Below are positions 47,631-56,708 of a stretch of 64,000 nucleotides of DNA, piece by piece. Each line of letters opens with the position of its first letter. The stretch's first letter is position 1. The stretch is from Acheta domesticus (taxonomy: Eukaryota; Arthropoda; Insecta; Orthoptera; Gryllidae). Below the pieces are notes generated by a model, which saw only the letters and a program-made list of their open reading frames with translations, did not search any database and was not told where the DNA came from. The DNA lies in NCBI GenBank assembly GCA_031308135.1, contig JAHLJT010009419.1, forward strand, positions 65,182,723-65,246,722, written 5' to 3'. Made by a program: the position numbers and the translations under genes.

Positions 47631-47639
47631 CAAACACCT

Positions 47640-48460
47640 GGCTGGATGGAATTTTCCAACTGCAACAGAATTAGGTTGTGTTTTTTGAGAAACATCCACA
47701 TTGAATTACAAGGCATTTGCCCTTTTGTTTAGAGAGTCTAATAATTCTTGCAAGCCATTAATCTTTTTTGACGAGTTGTGGTTAAGATACCTCGATCTCC
47801 TAGGTTTGAAGTCTAGTTTAGAGAGTATTGTGTAGGATTATTCCTCCTAAGTCTTTCTCTAATGCCATTGATATTAACCCACTCCAATTCATAGTAATTT
47901 GAGAAATGGATGGTGTAAGGGACGATGAATTATTCTTAACTGATAGAAAATTGAGCAAAGCTTTGATATTGGTGTCAATTTTTTTGTCTTATTTGAGTAT
48001 CTTTCGACTCATAATTTCCAAGCTCAATGAAAATTATCTCCTGACATGTTTAAAGCGTTTAATAAATTGTAAGGTTCTCTTTTAAGTGCGAGAGCAGATG
48101 CATATATTTTTCAATATTGCTAAGTGAATCATTTTTCACTGCTAGTGTTATGAAGATATAATAAAATTGCATAAACTGATCATTCATTTCCGAAAATGTG
48201 GGTAATTTTACAAGTGGGAAGGTTGCCAATGAGTTTACTTCGTTGACATGAAGTTTTTTGGTGAAAATAGCTGATACAGAGAGACATTGGCTTTTAACAT
48301 GCATAAATATGCTTTTAAGGATTTTCAAAGATGGATTTAATTCATCTAAATCTTATTTTAAAGCATCTTTAACAGTTAATTCCATACCCTTCCATACCTC
48401 ATTTCTTCCATTAGACATTCTATACTTGATCTCTTAAGATCAGAGATGGAATTTAGATAT
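47640..48460 (-). pseudogene. BEL/Pao-type retrotransposon gag relic
   Basis: The minus-strand frame at 48328-48059 includes VKLPTFSEMNDQFMQFYY, followed by an Asn-Asp-Ser-Leu-Ser-Asn-Ile-Glu-Lys stretch and 'LLSHLKENLT'. This follows the conserved core of the BEL/Pao gag region (DUF1759): Leu-Pro-x-Phe-Ser-Gly, Trp/Phe, then 'SLSDVEKF-YL---L'. Further on, near 47740-47715, 'LQELLDSLNKRANAL' fits the following gag segment. Stops and frameshifts separate the blocks. No protease, polymerase or LTR was found. Confidence 0.6.
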
Positions 48461-48469
48461 CTTCCATTC

Positions 48470-50190
48470 TAACTAATGCTGAATGAAACCATTGCCATTT
48501 TAAGCAATTTTGTTTTTTTCAAGAGCATTTTGAGATACTTATTTGAGAGGGCAATTTTAAGAAATGCTTATGCTATTTATCTTCAACAAGGCAGTGATTT
48601 GTGGCTTCTTGAGAAAGAACGTGACCCCTTTGAAGGTGCACCTTAAAACTATAGAATTATTAACGCACTATAACCTCACGCAGAAACCACAGCTGCAGAC
48701 TTGACTTTTACCACAATACATCACTATAACTTCCTAATCCCGGGTTTAGGCACAATTGTTGAGGCTGTGAATATAGCTTGAGTATTTCGGGGAGCTTCTG
48801 AAGAAGTTCGTGCCGAAATGAAAACTGCTACCATCTTTTGACATCAGGGGAAATTCCAAAAACGACAAGTATTTAGGAACTGTTAGTATATCTCAGCATA
48901 AGCTTAAATAAGTATTGAAGTCAGTATTACGTCTGGGGGAAAGGAAAACGTTTTCTACTGTTATTCGTTATTAAATAACAAATTTTGTGGCACATATGCG
49001 TAGCCCCTTCTTGGCGCGCAATGCCTGGAGAATTCAGTTTTGAAACGCCACTAAACTTGAATATTTGCAATACAAACTTCAATGCAATCAACACGCGCAT
49101 ATTACTAGCTTCTATACTGACGAGGCGAACCGTTGTGAAACTGTCGGCTGCAAGTTCTCAAACAATTGGATTTCATGGAGTCTTATTTGGAAAGTCTGAT
49201 TCTCAGAATTTGTCCATTATATGCAATGCTGACTCCGCGGCGTCCAGTAGCTGGCGCCATCTCCCGTGCAGCTTTGAAAGCAGTTCATAAGTACAAAGCA
49301 GTTCAGTCCATTCCAAAAAGTTTCATACGAAAAAATGAATTCCCCTTCTCTGTGGAAGGTAGCCTGCGGTTTGGGGTGGAAACATAATTCGAAAATTAAT
49401 AATATCGAAGGCGCGACGATTTAATTGTATACTCTCTGCTCTTAATTAACCTCAAAGAATTGTTATAAATGATTGAATTCCAAGTACGGTGCCAAATTTG
49501 AAATAATTTGATCACCTATGTGTCAACACGTACAGTTGTCTGGTTCCTTCATCGTAGTACATTATCTATTAATCAGATCTCGTAATAATTAAAATTAAAT
49601 ACAAAATAAAGTGTGATCGCAGCTGTTTTTGTAGGATTTTCTTTCGGGCTATAGACACGACCCACTCACGAAAACGTTTTTCGAGAACCTAACCCAAACG
49701 CTTCAGAAGAGTTGTGAACAAGATAACATTCTTCCATTGTATAATTAGGCAGCTTATTAAAGAAATTGTATAAATTCGTAAGCTCCTGTACTGGAACATA
49801 TCGTTCCATGCTGATAGATTTATATTGAAATATAATTTTGTAATTGAAATTATCCTGCAAAAGGGATAATCTCATTAGCATTATCACATGCTAAACATAA
49901 CATTTTTTTCCTTTCTAGACTTTCAAGCCCTGTCCTGCATCCTGTAAACAGCGTCATCCTGTCAATTTCTAGAAATCTGTCATTTCCTGGTCGAGGCTCT
50001 GGGGCTCATTGTTCTCGCGGTCATCGCTAGATGGCAGCGCCATGACATATTTTTGGACATTTCTGAGTATCTTCTCGAAGGATCCAACAAATCAGAATGC
50101 CGAGACGCATCGAATGATGATTTATTTGTGTCGGTTGGTCGACAGGAAGTGGTTGATGGATTGTTAGTGATTCCGGGCGCCTGAACCATA
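48470..50190. other. AT-rich stretch without recognisable genes
   Basis: The ORFs at 48985-49290 and 49166-49387 overlap in different frames and neither shows a motif. No RNA gene or repeat was identified. Confidence 0.4.
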
Positions 50191-50194
50191 AAGG

Positions 50195-50680
50195 TTCGTA
50201 GGTGTAGGGCATGATTCTTTCTCGAGAGTTGGCGGTGATCTTCTCCCGCTGGATGGAGAGATCCGGCGCCGACCTACCATCGACTAGCGGGGTTTCCCCA
50301 ACCAGGTATCTCCCTCCAGCGAAGCAACGGGAGATGCTCTAAACCCTTGACCGGCCTCCCAGCATGTGTGGTAGTGTAGTGCATGTGAGGGTAAATATGT
50401 GTAAGGGGTGAGGATAGGACAAGGAAGGGGAAGGAAAGATAGCGAGCGGTCCGTGGCCCGTTTGTTATGGGTACTGCTCCGGCATTCGCCTGGTGTAGAT
50501 CAGAAAAACCACGGAAAACTACCGATCAGAACAGCCGGCCGCTAGAATTTTCCTCCAGATAGCGCCTCAATTCGATCTAGCTTATAAGCTAGTGTCGATA
50601 ATTCTGTCACCACCAGGACTCGAACCTAGAACCTCCCAGTCAGAGCCACTGCTGCCGAGTGGTGTAACTGTGTGTGACGG
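50195..50680 (-). mobile_element. tRNA-derived SINE (family A), with intact-looking head
   Basis: On the minus strand the head reads ggcagcagtggctctgactg followed by ggttcgagtcctgg (a good B-box, about 50625-50612). The body then matches the 36 kb copy in reverse and the 0.3 kb copy directly: 'aggcgaatgccggagcagta', a pyrimidine-rich block, 'catgcactacactac', 'ggccggtcaagg' and a GC-rich 3' section. It is the best-preserved copy of family A in the window. Confidence 0.65.
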
Positions 50681-50699
50681 ACAGACGAACCCACTGACA

Positions 50700-52970
50700 A
50701 ACTCAGGTTATTCAAATACAATATAAGGATTATTATTATTAACAATACGTGTTTAGCAAGAATGCTACGAGTATCTGTGCTGTAAGACCTGTCATTCTCT
50801 CATTATTAACTATTTATTTTTCTTAGAAATAAACTTCCATTTAAAAAGTGTCTGAATATTTATACAACAAATATTTCATAAATTTAATGTTTCATTGTCA
50901 GGAATAACAGAACCAATATCAAAAATCAATTACGAAAGTTGAAGTAAACCTGGCTCAGAGTTTTGAATTTAATCAGTTCGACGCCTATGAACATTTTTGG
51001 TATAGTATTTAATTTTTTTCAGCATACCAAAAATCATATGTACCTTAAGGCATTAAAGTGTCACAAAATAAAAGTTAATACATTAAAAATATATTTGTAC
51101 CACTTTAACTCTTCGTTATTTAATATTTTGCACTGACATAATCATAGTTCTTAGCATTACTAAGAAACTGAAGTGATCTTCATTTCCATTTCCGCTTGAT
51201 ATGGTTTTCAATCTTCACCCTTTGCTGCATCAATTATATATTCTCATTTCAGCACTATATTGATCATCTGCATCAATTTATGCATCAATGATTTATTCTC
51301 AACATAACATTATATTATTTTATACATTATATGTTTAATTTACATTATTGCAATCACTTTATACTTATCAAAGTAAGTAATATTTAGGTGGAATAATTTT
51401 CACGATATCTCCCTAAAAAAATGCGGAGTACCCCACATATTTTGTTTTTAGCTTGCAAATTTTCCAAATGAAAAGTACAAGAGTGAAATTGTGTTTATTC
51501 TATTTCGTTTTTGAGGTTTGTCTATATCATGCCTTATTATTTGTCTTGAACTTTTGTATAAAAAGAGAACTAATTTGGGGTAATGAAATAATCTTATATG
51601 ACTGCATGAAGGGACGTTTCAATTCCACTCCAGAAAAAATCTTAATTTACTCTCAACCATGAAGTATGTTTTGATGCTCCCCACTAAGCACCCACTAAGC
51701 TCTCAGATATATGTTTTAATCGCTGCACGAGCAAGAAGAAATAATAGATTGATTGAAATCCAATGTGCGCTCAAAGTAAAATTACAAAAGTACATGCTAG
51801 AAATGCACAAACCTATCTTTGAAAAACATGCAAAAGACTTTTTTTTTGCGATTTCAACTCATAGTAAATTAAGCTAAATACTATAATTAAAAAATTTAAT
51901 ATTTAAAATAAATAATTTAATTTAAATAAATATTCAGTAACATTGGTTCCCACTTTGGGGTAAGAGATAACCCCAGGTATCTCTCTCTGTTACATTTATG
52001 TATAATTTTTGGAGATAAAACTTTTTTCTTGCGATAATTATCAGAACTTCTTCGAAAAATACGAAGGGTTTAAAGTAGCGAAATATATTTCTCCTGACAT
52101 CTTCGCAAAAATATTGATTTTTTTGCTTTTGCAATAAATTAATTATTACTTATTAAAACTATTAAGATATTACAACTGTTCTAATAGAATTTACTCAAAT
52201 TATTGTAATCTAAATACTGCATGCTATTTTGTATGTTTTCCTCCGACATTTGGTGCTTTGCACGGCTTTTGTCAGTTATTATTTAAATATTTTTTGTTGT
52301 ATTCTATTATATTTTGTATTTATCTCTTATCAATGAACGTGCGATTTCATATTTTTATTTCTGATATGTCTACGCTCTGGTCACAGAAGGGAAGGAACGC
52401 ACTAACCATCATGAATACAAAAAGTACTGGCGGCGCGCTAACATAAAGACGGCGGCATCTAGCGGTTGATTTTGGTACCAATGTCACGGGTGGCTGGCAC
52501 CAGGCTGCGATGACGGTAGCAACTGTGTAAAGGAGTTCCGTTCCAGCAATTACCGTAACTCTGTCAGGCAAGTACTTCTTTTCAACTGCAACTATGTAAA
52601 CAATATCGTTTAGAAAACGTGTGAAATAAAATGAAATAAATTACAAATTGACAATATTAATAACTTTACTCTCCCAAAATTTCACACAAAATCTCAATTT
52701 GCTTTTATTTGAGTTTTCCTCCGTATTTTCAAATGGCAAACTTTGCAACGTTTCTCTGCAATTTGCAATATTTTGATTACTTTCCACTATATGGAAGATT
52801 TACAAAAGTAGGCCAGCGTTATTGTGGAAGAATTGTTGTTATTCACAGGCACATCAATTGCATTTCGTCGGAAAAATACATTTATGGTCATGTGTTTTGC
52901 GTAGATATAGGTACAGAGTTTAAAAGTAAAGACTGGATACCATTTCAGAGTCGCATACCGGTGTCATTCC
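50700..52970. other. AT-rich stretch before the tRNA array
   Basis: No exon was recognised. A slightly GC-rich patch near 52425-52510 (ggcggcgcgc, gacggcggcatctagcgg) looks like a transposon edge. The 165-codon ORF starting at 52709 runs into the tRNA array and is not credible as a gene. Confidence 0.4.
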
Positions 52971-52978
52971 AAGGAGAA

Positions 52979-52998
52979 TTCGAGCCCCACGCTGGGAG
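52979..52998 (+). pseudogene. tRNA-Lys 3' remnant (edge unit 0)
   Basis: ttcgagccccacgctggg survives from a T-arm and acceptor strand, followed by a worn 'agttttattt' terminator. Upstream of the T-loop no tRNA sequence remains. It is in register with the array. Confidence 0.8.
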
Positions 52999-53074
52999 AA
53001 TAGTTTTATTTCCAATCATTTTCTTGAGCTCTTGGCAGTTAGAGAAGAAAGATTCGGAGAGGACTGTACATCCA

Positions 53075-53147
53075 GCCCGGCTCGCTCAGTCGGAAGAACA
53101 TGAGACTCTTAATCTCAGGGTCGTGTGTTCGAGCTCCACGCTGGGCG
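53075..53147 (+). pseudogene. tRNA-Lys(CTT) copy 1, degenerate
   Basis: The anticodon loop ctCTTaa and the acceptor stem are intact. The D-stem has a C-A mismatch (gctc/gaac), T21 is A, and the T-stem reads gtgtg against tccac with one mismatch. It is the left edge copy of the array and probably a poor or inactive tRNA gene. Confidence 0.75.
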
Positions 53148-53224
53148 ACGAGTTTTTATTTTCAGTCTCGACGACGAGCGCCTGGCGGTTAAGGAAGAAC
53201 GTTTGAGGGAGAGCTGTGCGCGCA

Positions 53225-53297
53225 GCCCGGCTAGCTCTGTCGGTAGAGCATGAGACTCTTAATCTCAGGGTCGTGGGTTCGAGCCCCACGCTGGGCG
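53225..53297 (+). tRNA. trnK-CUU: tRNA-Lys (CTT) copy 2
   Basis: It differs from the consensus only at position 14 (A to T), which removes the highly conserved A14 that normally pairs with T8. All stems are intact. Function is uncertain. Confidence 0.8.
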
Positions 53298-53373
53298 GAG
53301 AGTTTTATTTTCAGTCTCGACGACGAGCGCCTGGCGGTTAAGGAAGAACGTTTGAGGGAGAGCTGTGCACGCA

Positions 53374-53446
53374 GCCCGGCTAGCTCAGTCGGTAGAGCAT
53401 GAGACTCTTAATCTCAGGGTCGTGGGTTCGAGCCCCACGCTGGGCG
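53374..53446 (+). tRNA. trnK-CUU: tRNA-Lys (CTT) copy 3
   Basis: Consensus copy. Full cloverleaf: acceptor gcccggc/gctgggc with one G-T pair, D-stem gctc/gagc, anticodon stem tgaga/tctca, loop ctCTTaa, T-stem gtggg/cccac, discriminator G. The A-box (tagctcagtcgg) and B-box (ggttcgagcc) are intact and a TTTT terminator starts 6 bases after the tRNA. It reads AAG codons. No intron and no encoded CCA. Confidence 0.97.
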
Positions 53447-53522
53447 ACGAGTTTTATTTTCAGTCTCGACGACGAGCGCCTGGCGGTTACGGAAGAACGT
53501 TTGAGGGAGAGCTGTGCACGCA

Positions 53523-53595
53523 GCCCGGCTAGCTCAGTCGGTAGAGCATGAGACTCTTAATCTCAGGGTCGTGGGTTCGAGCCCCACGCTGGGCG
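53523..53595 (+). tRNA. trnK-CUU: tRNA-Lys (CTT) copy 4
   Basis: Identical to the consensus copy at 53374, including the spacer terminator. The upstream spacer has the ttacgg and gcacgca variants. Confidence 0.97.
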
Positions 53596-53671
53596 ACGAG
53601 TTTTATTTTCAGTCTCGACGACGAGCGCCTGGCGGTTACGGAAGAACGTTTGAGGGAGAGCTGTGCATGCA

Positions 53672-53744
53672 GCCCGGCTAGCTCAGTCGGTAGAGCATGA
53701 GACTCTTAATCTCAGGGTCGTGGGTTCGAGCCCCACGCTGGGCG
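53672..53744 (+). tRNA. trnK-CUU: tRNA-Lys (CTT) copy 5
   Basis: Consensus tRNA sequence. Its upstream spacer has a unique gtgcatgca variant. Confidence 0.97.
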
Positions 53745-53820
53745 ACGAGTTTTATTTTCAGTCTCGACGACGAGCGCCTGGCGGTTACGGAAGAACGTTT
53801 GAGGGAGAGCTGTGCGCGCA

Positions 53821-53893
53821 GCCCGGCTAGCTCAGTCGGTAGAGCATGAGACTCTTAATCTCAGGGTCGTGGGTTCGAGCCCCACGCTGGGCG
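53821..53893 (+). tRNA. trnK-CUU: tRNA-Lys (CTT) copy 6
   Basis: Consensus tRNA sequence with ttacgg and gcgcgca upstream. It is the first unit of the block (copies 6-8) that recurs as copies 12-14. Confidence 0.97.
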
Positions 53894-53969
53894 ACGAGTT
53901 TTATTTTCAGTCTCGACGACGAGCGCCTGGCGGTTAAGGAAGAACGTTTGAGGGAGAGCTGTGCACGCA

Positions 53970-54042
53970 GCCCGGCTAGCTCAGTCGGTAGAGCATGAGA
54001 CTCTTAATCTCGGGGTCGTGGGTTCGAGCCCCACGCTGGGCG
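53970..54042 (+). tRNA. trnK-CUU: tRNA-Lys (CTT) copy 7
   Basis: One change, A43 to G, turns the outer anticodon-stem pair T-A into T-G. The fold is preserved, so it is likely still functional. Confidence 0.93.
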
Positions 54043-54118
54043 ACGAGTTTTATTTTCAGTCTCGACGACGAGCGCCTGGCGATTACGGAAGAACGTTTGA
54101 GGGAGAGCTGTGCGCGCA

Positions 54119-54191
54119 GCCCGGCTAGCTCAGTCGGTAGAGCATGAGTCTCTTAATCTCAGGGTCGTGGGTTCGAGCCCCACGCTGGGCG
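54119..54191 (+). tRNA. trnK-CUU: tRNA-Lys (CTT) copy 8, anticodon-stem variant
   Basis: A31 to T (gagTctctt) creates a T-T mismatch at the base of the anticodon loop. The same change recurs in copy 14, and both have gattacgg upstream and ggagag downstream. The effect on charging or decoding is unknown. Confidence 0.88.
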
Positions 54192-54267
54192 GAGAGTTTT
54201 ATTTTCAGTCTCGACGACGAGCGCCTGGCGGTTACGGAAGAACGTTTGAGGGAGAGCTGTGCACGCA

Positions 54268-54340
54268 GCCCGGCTAGCTCAGTCGGTAGAGCATGAGACT
54301 CTTAATCTCAGGGTCGTGGGTTCGAGCCCCACGCTGGGCG
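54268..54340 (+). tRNA. trnK-CUU: tRNA-Lys (CTT) copy 9
   Basis: Consensus tRNA sequence, with gcacgca immediately upstream. Confidence 0.97.
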
Positions 54341-54416
54341 ACGAGTTTTATTTTCAGTCTCGACGACGAGCGCCTGGCGGTTAAGGAAGAACGTTTGAGG
54401 GAGAGCTGTGCACGCA

Positions 54417-54489
54417 GCCCGGCTAGCTCAGTCGGTAGAGCATGAGACTCTTAATCTGAGGGTCGTGGGTTCGAGCCCCACGCTGGGCG
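54417..54489 (+). tRNA. trnK-CUU: tRNA-Lys (CTT) copy 10, anticodon-stem variant
   Basis: C42 to G (tctGa) breaks one anticodon-stem pair (G28-G42). Everything else matches the consensus, so it may be impaired. Confidence 0.85.
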
Positions 54490-54565
54490 GAGAGTTTTAT
54501 TTTCAGTCTCGACGACGAGCGCCTGGCGGTTAAGGAAGAACGTTTGAGGGAGAGCTGTGCGCGCA

Positions 54566-54638
54566 GCCCGGCTAGCTCAGTCGGTAGAGCATGAGACTCT
54601 TAATCTCAGGGTCGTGGGTTCGAGCCCCACGCTGGGCG
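54566..54638 (+). tRNA. trnK-CUU: tRNA-Lys (CTT) copy 11
   Basis: Consensus tRNA sequence, with ttaagg and gcgcgca upstream and ggagag downstream. Confidence 0.97.
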
Positions 54639-54714
54639 GAGAGTTTTATTTTCAGTCTCGACGACGAGCGCCTGGCGGTTACGGAAGAACGTTTGAGGGA
54701 GAGCTGTGCGCGCA

Positions 54715-54787
54715 GCCCGGCTAGCTCAGTCGGTAGAGCATGAGACTCTTAATCTCAGGGTCGTGGGTTCGAGCCCCACGCTGGGCG
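54715..54787 (+). tRNA. trnK-CUU: tRNA-Lys (CTT) copy 12
   Basis: Consensus tRNA sequence. Its spacer haplotype matches copy 6, six units earlier. Confidence 0.97.
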
Positions 54788-54863
54788 ACGAGTTTTATTT
54801 TCAGTCTCGACGACGAGCGCCTGGCGGTTAAGGAAGAACGTTTGAGGGAGAGCTGTGCACGCA

Positions 54864-54936
54864 GCCCGGCTAGCTCAGTCGGTAGAGCATGAGACTCTTA
54901 ATCTCAGGGTCGTGGGTTCGAGCCCCACGCTGGGCG
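54864..54936 (+). tRNA. trnK-CUU: tRNA-Lys (CTT) copy 13
   Basis: Consensus tRNA sequence. Its spacer haplotype (ttaagg, gcacgca, then gattacgg) matches copy 7, but it lacks that copy's A43G change. Confidence 0.97.
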
Positions 54937-55012
54937 ACGAGTTTTATTTTCAGTCTCGACGACGAGCGCCTGGCGATTACGGAAGAACGTTTGAGGGAGA
55001 GTTGTGCGCGCA

Positions 55013-55085
55013 GCCCGGCTAGCTCAGTCGGTAGAGCATGAGTCTCTTAATCTCAGGGTCGTGGGTTCGAGCCCCACGCTGGGCG
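55013..55085 (+). tRNA. trnK-CUU: tRNA-Lys (CTT) copy 14, anticodon-stem variant
   Basis: It carries the same A31T change as copy 8, with the same gattacgg and ggagag spacer marks plus a private gttgtgcg change upstream. Confidence 0.88.
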
Positions 55086-55161
55086 GAGAGTTTTATTTTC
55101 AGTCTCGACGACGAGCGCCTGGCGGTTAAGGAAGAACGTTTGAGGGAGAGCTGTGCGCGCA

Positions 55162-55234
55162 GCCCGGCTAGCTCAGTCGGTAGAGCATGAGACTCTTAAT
55201 CTCAGGGTCGTGGGTTCGAGCCCCACGCTGGGCG
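55162..55234 (+). tRNA. trnK-CUU: tRNA-Lys (CTT) copy 15
   Basis: Consensus tRNA sequence. The downstream spacer has a private tcgatgacg change. Confidence 0.97.
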
Positions 55235-55310
55235 ACGAGTTTTATTTTCAGTCTCGATGACGAGCGCCTGGCGGTTACGGAAGAACGTTTGAGGGAGAGC
55301 TGTGCGCGCA

Positions 55311-55383
55311 GCCCGGCTAGCTCAGTCGGTAGAGCATGAGACTCTTAATCTCAGGGTCGTGGGTTCGAGCCCCACGCTGGGCG
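55311..55383 (+). tRNA. trnK-CUU: tRNA-Lys (CTT) copy 16
   Basis: Consensus tRNA sequence, with ttacgg and gcgcgca upstream. Confidence 0.97.
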
Positions 55384-55459
55384 ACGAGTTTTATTTTCAG
55401 TCTCGACGACGAGCGCCTGGCGGTTACGGAAGAACGTTTGAGGGAGAGCTGTGCGCGCA

Positions 55460-55532
55460 GCCCGGCTAGCTCAGTCGGTAGAGCATGAGACTCTTAATCT
55501 CAGGGTCGTGGGTTCGAGCCCCACGCTGGGCG
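55460..55532 (+). tRNA. trnK-CUU: tRNA-Lys (CTT) copy 17
   Basis: Consensus tRNA sequence, with ggagag directly downstream before the T-run. Confidence 0.97.
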
Positions 55533-55608
55533 GAGAGTTTTATTTTCAGTCTCGACGACGAGCGCCTGGCGGTTAAGGAAGAACGTTTGAGGGAGAGCTG
55601 TGCGCGCG

Positions 55609-55681
55609 GCCCGGCTAGCTCAGTCGGTAGAGCATGAGACTCTTAATCTCAGGGTCGTGGGTTCGAGCCCCACGCTGGGCG
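55609..55681 (+). tRNA. trnK-CUU: tRNA-Lys (CTT) copy 18
   Basis: Consensus tRNA sequence. It is preceded by gcgcgcg rather than gcgcgca and followed by a private ggtgag variant. Confidence 0.97.
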
Positions 55682-55757
55682 GTGAGTTTTATTTTCAGTC
55701 TCGACGACGAGCGCCTGGCGGTTAAGGAAGAACGTTTGAGGGAGAGCTGTGCGCGCA

Positions 55758-55830
55758 GCCCGGCTAGCTCAGTCGGTAGAGCATGAGACTCTTAATCTCA
55801 GGGTCGTGGGTTCGAGCCCCACGCTGGGCG
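55758..55830 (+). tRNA. trnK-CUU: tRNA-Lys (CTT) copy 19
   Basis: Consensus tRNA sequence and the last intact copy before the decayed right edge. Confidence 0.97.
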
Positions 55831-55906
55831 ACGAGTTTTATTTTCAGTCTCGACGACGAGCGCCTGGCGGTTACGGAAGAACGTTTGAGGGAGAGCTGTG
55901 CGCGCA

Positions 55907-55979
55907 GCCCGGCTAGCTCAGTCGGTAGAGCATGAGACTCTTAATCTCAGGGTCGTGGGTTCGAGCCGCACGCTGAGTG
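55907..55979 (+). pseudogene. tRNA-Lys(CTT) copy 20, degenerate 3' end
   Basis: The 5' 60 bases match the consensus, but the 3' acceptor strand reads gctgagt (a C-A mismatch and a G-T pair) and the T-stem reads cgcac. The downstream spacer has lost the TTTT terminator and is replaced by an agtgaggaa-type duplication. It is probably non-functional. Confidence 0.8.
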
Positions 55980-56069
55980 AAGAAAGAGTGAGGAAGAACT
56001 AGGCTGAAAGAGTGAGGAACTAGGAAGGCTCTTTATTTTAGGTCGTGTGAAGGAGTTATACTCAGTCGA

Positions 56070-56165
56070 AAGGTTTATTTTCAGTCTCTAATACAATCGC
56101 CTGGCGATTCGCGAAGAATATTTGAGAGAGAACTGAACTCTCACCCGTACTGGCTCAGTCAGTGG
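56070..56165 (+). pseudogene. Worn tRNA-Lys unit past the right edge
   Basis: It shows 'tttattttcagtctc', 'cgcctggcgattcgcgaagaa' and 'tttgagagagaact' in array order, then a 5' tRNA-like 'ctggctcagtcagtgg'. It is displaced from the 149-bp register by the insertion at about 55981-56065. It shows that the array was once longer. Confidence 0.65.
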
Positions 56166-56189
56166 AGTTCTACACTCCGTGTAGAACTT

Positions 56190-56705
56190 CTTTGGCTGTG
56201 TTCTGTTTTGTTGTGTTCATTGTGGTATTGAATCCATGTTTTTGTCAAAAAAAGAACTAAGTGTAATTTTCGCCTATTTTTGATTTATCTGTTTCATATA
56301 GCTTTTTAATTTGGCAAAAACAATATCATAATTTGAAATCTGCTCTCGTGACTGTGACGATTGAATCATGATAATAGCGATGTTATGAGGGTTATGTGAG
56401 GGTTTTAATAGCGGTTTATGTGAGGGTTTTTGAAACTTCATGGTGAATTTCTGGACTGGAAAGTTTTTGAGATCCTAAATTTAACTTAAGACTAAATTTG
56501 ATTTCCTGAATTCCAGCCTACAGCTCATTGAATTGTATATCATATCAGTTGTTTATTAATATGTGGAATTTATTAATATGTGGAACTTTATTGAAATTTC
56601 GGAATTGTAAAAAAGCTTTAAAATCTTCAATCACTGTGTTAATCGGCAGATAACTATGTTTTATTACGATAAGAAAATTTTAAGGTACGTTAAGATTAAG
56701 AAATA
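56190..56705. other. AT-rich flank of the tRNA array
   Basis: No gene was seen. A short local duplication, 'tgtgagggtttt', occurs at about 56396 and 56420. Confidence 0.4.
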
Positions 56706-56708
56706 TTT

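Larger units (their letters stand above)
52979..56165 (+). repeat. Tandem array of tRNA-Lys(CTT) units, 149-bp period
   Basis: Twenty full-length tRNA-Lys(CTT) sequences lie head to tail on the plus strand. Starts are exactly 149 bp apart from copy 2 to copy 20 (150 bp between copies 1 and 2). Each unit is a 73-nt tRNA plus a 76-bp spacer that begins with a TTTT-A-TTTT Pol III terminator and is itself highly conserved. A T-arm remnant at 52979-52996 sits exactly 149 bp before the same place in copy 1. A worn spacer and 5' tRNA half lie at 56070-56165. Core units are nearly identical and edge units are decayed, the pattern expected from unequal crossing-over or gene conversion. Confidence 0.97.

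Noticed and set aside
52709..53206. 165-codon plus-strand ORF
   Set aside because: It runs into tRNA-Lys copy 1, and its C-terminal residues are translated tRNA and spacer. It has no motif and no splice signals.
52979..56165. CRISPR-like array
   Set aside because: The regular repeat-spacer look is due to tRNA genes. Spacers are conserved, the repeat is 73 nt and folds as a cloverleaf, and the context is eukaryotic.
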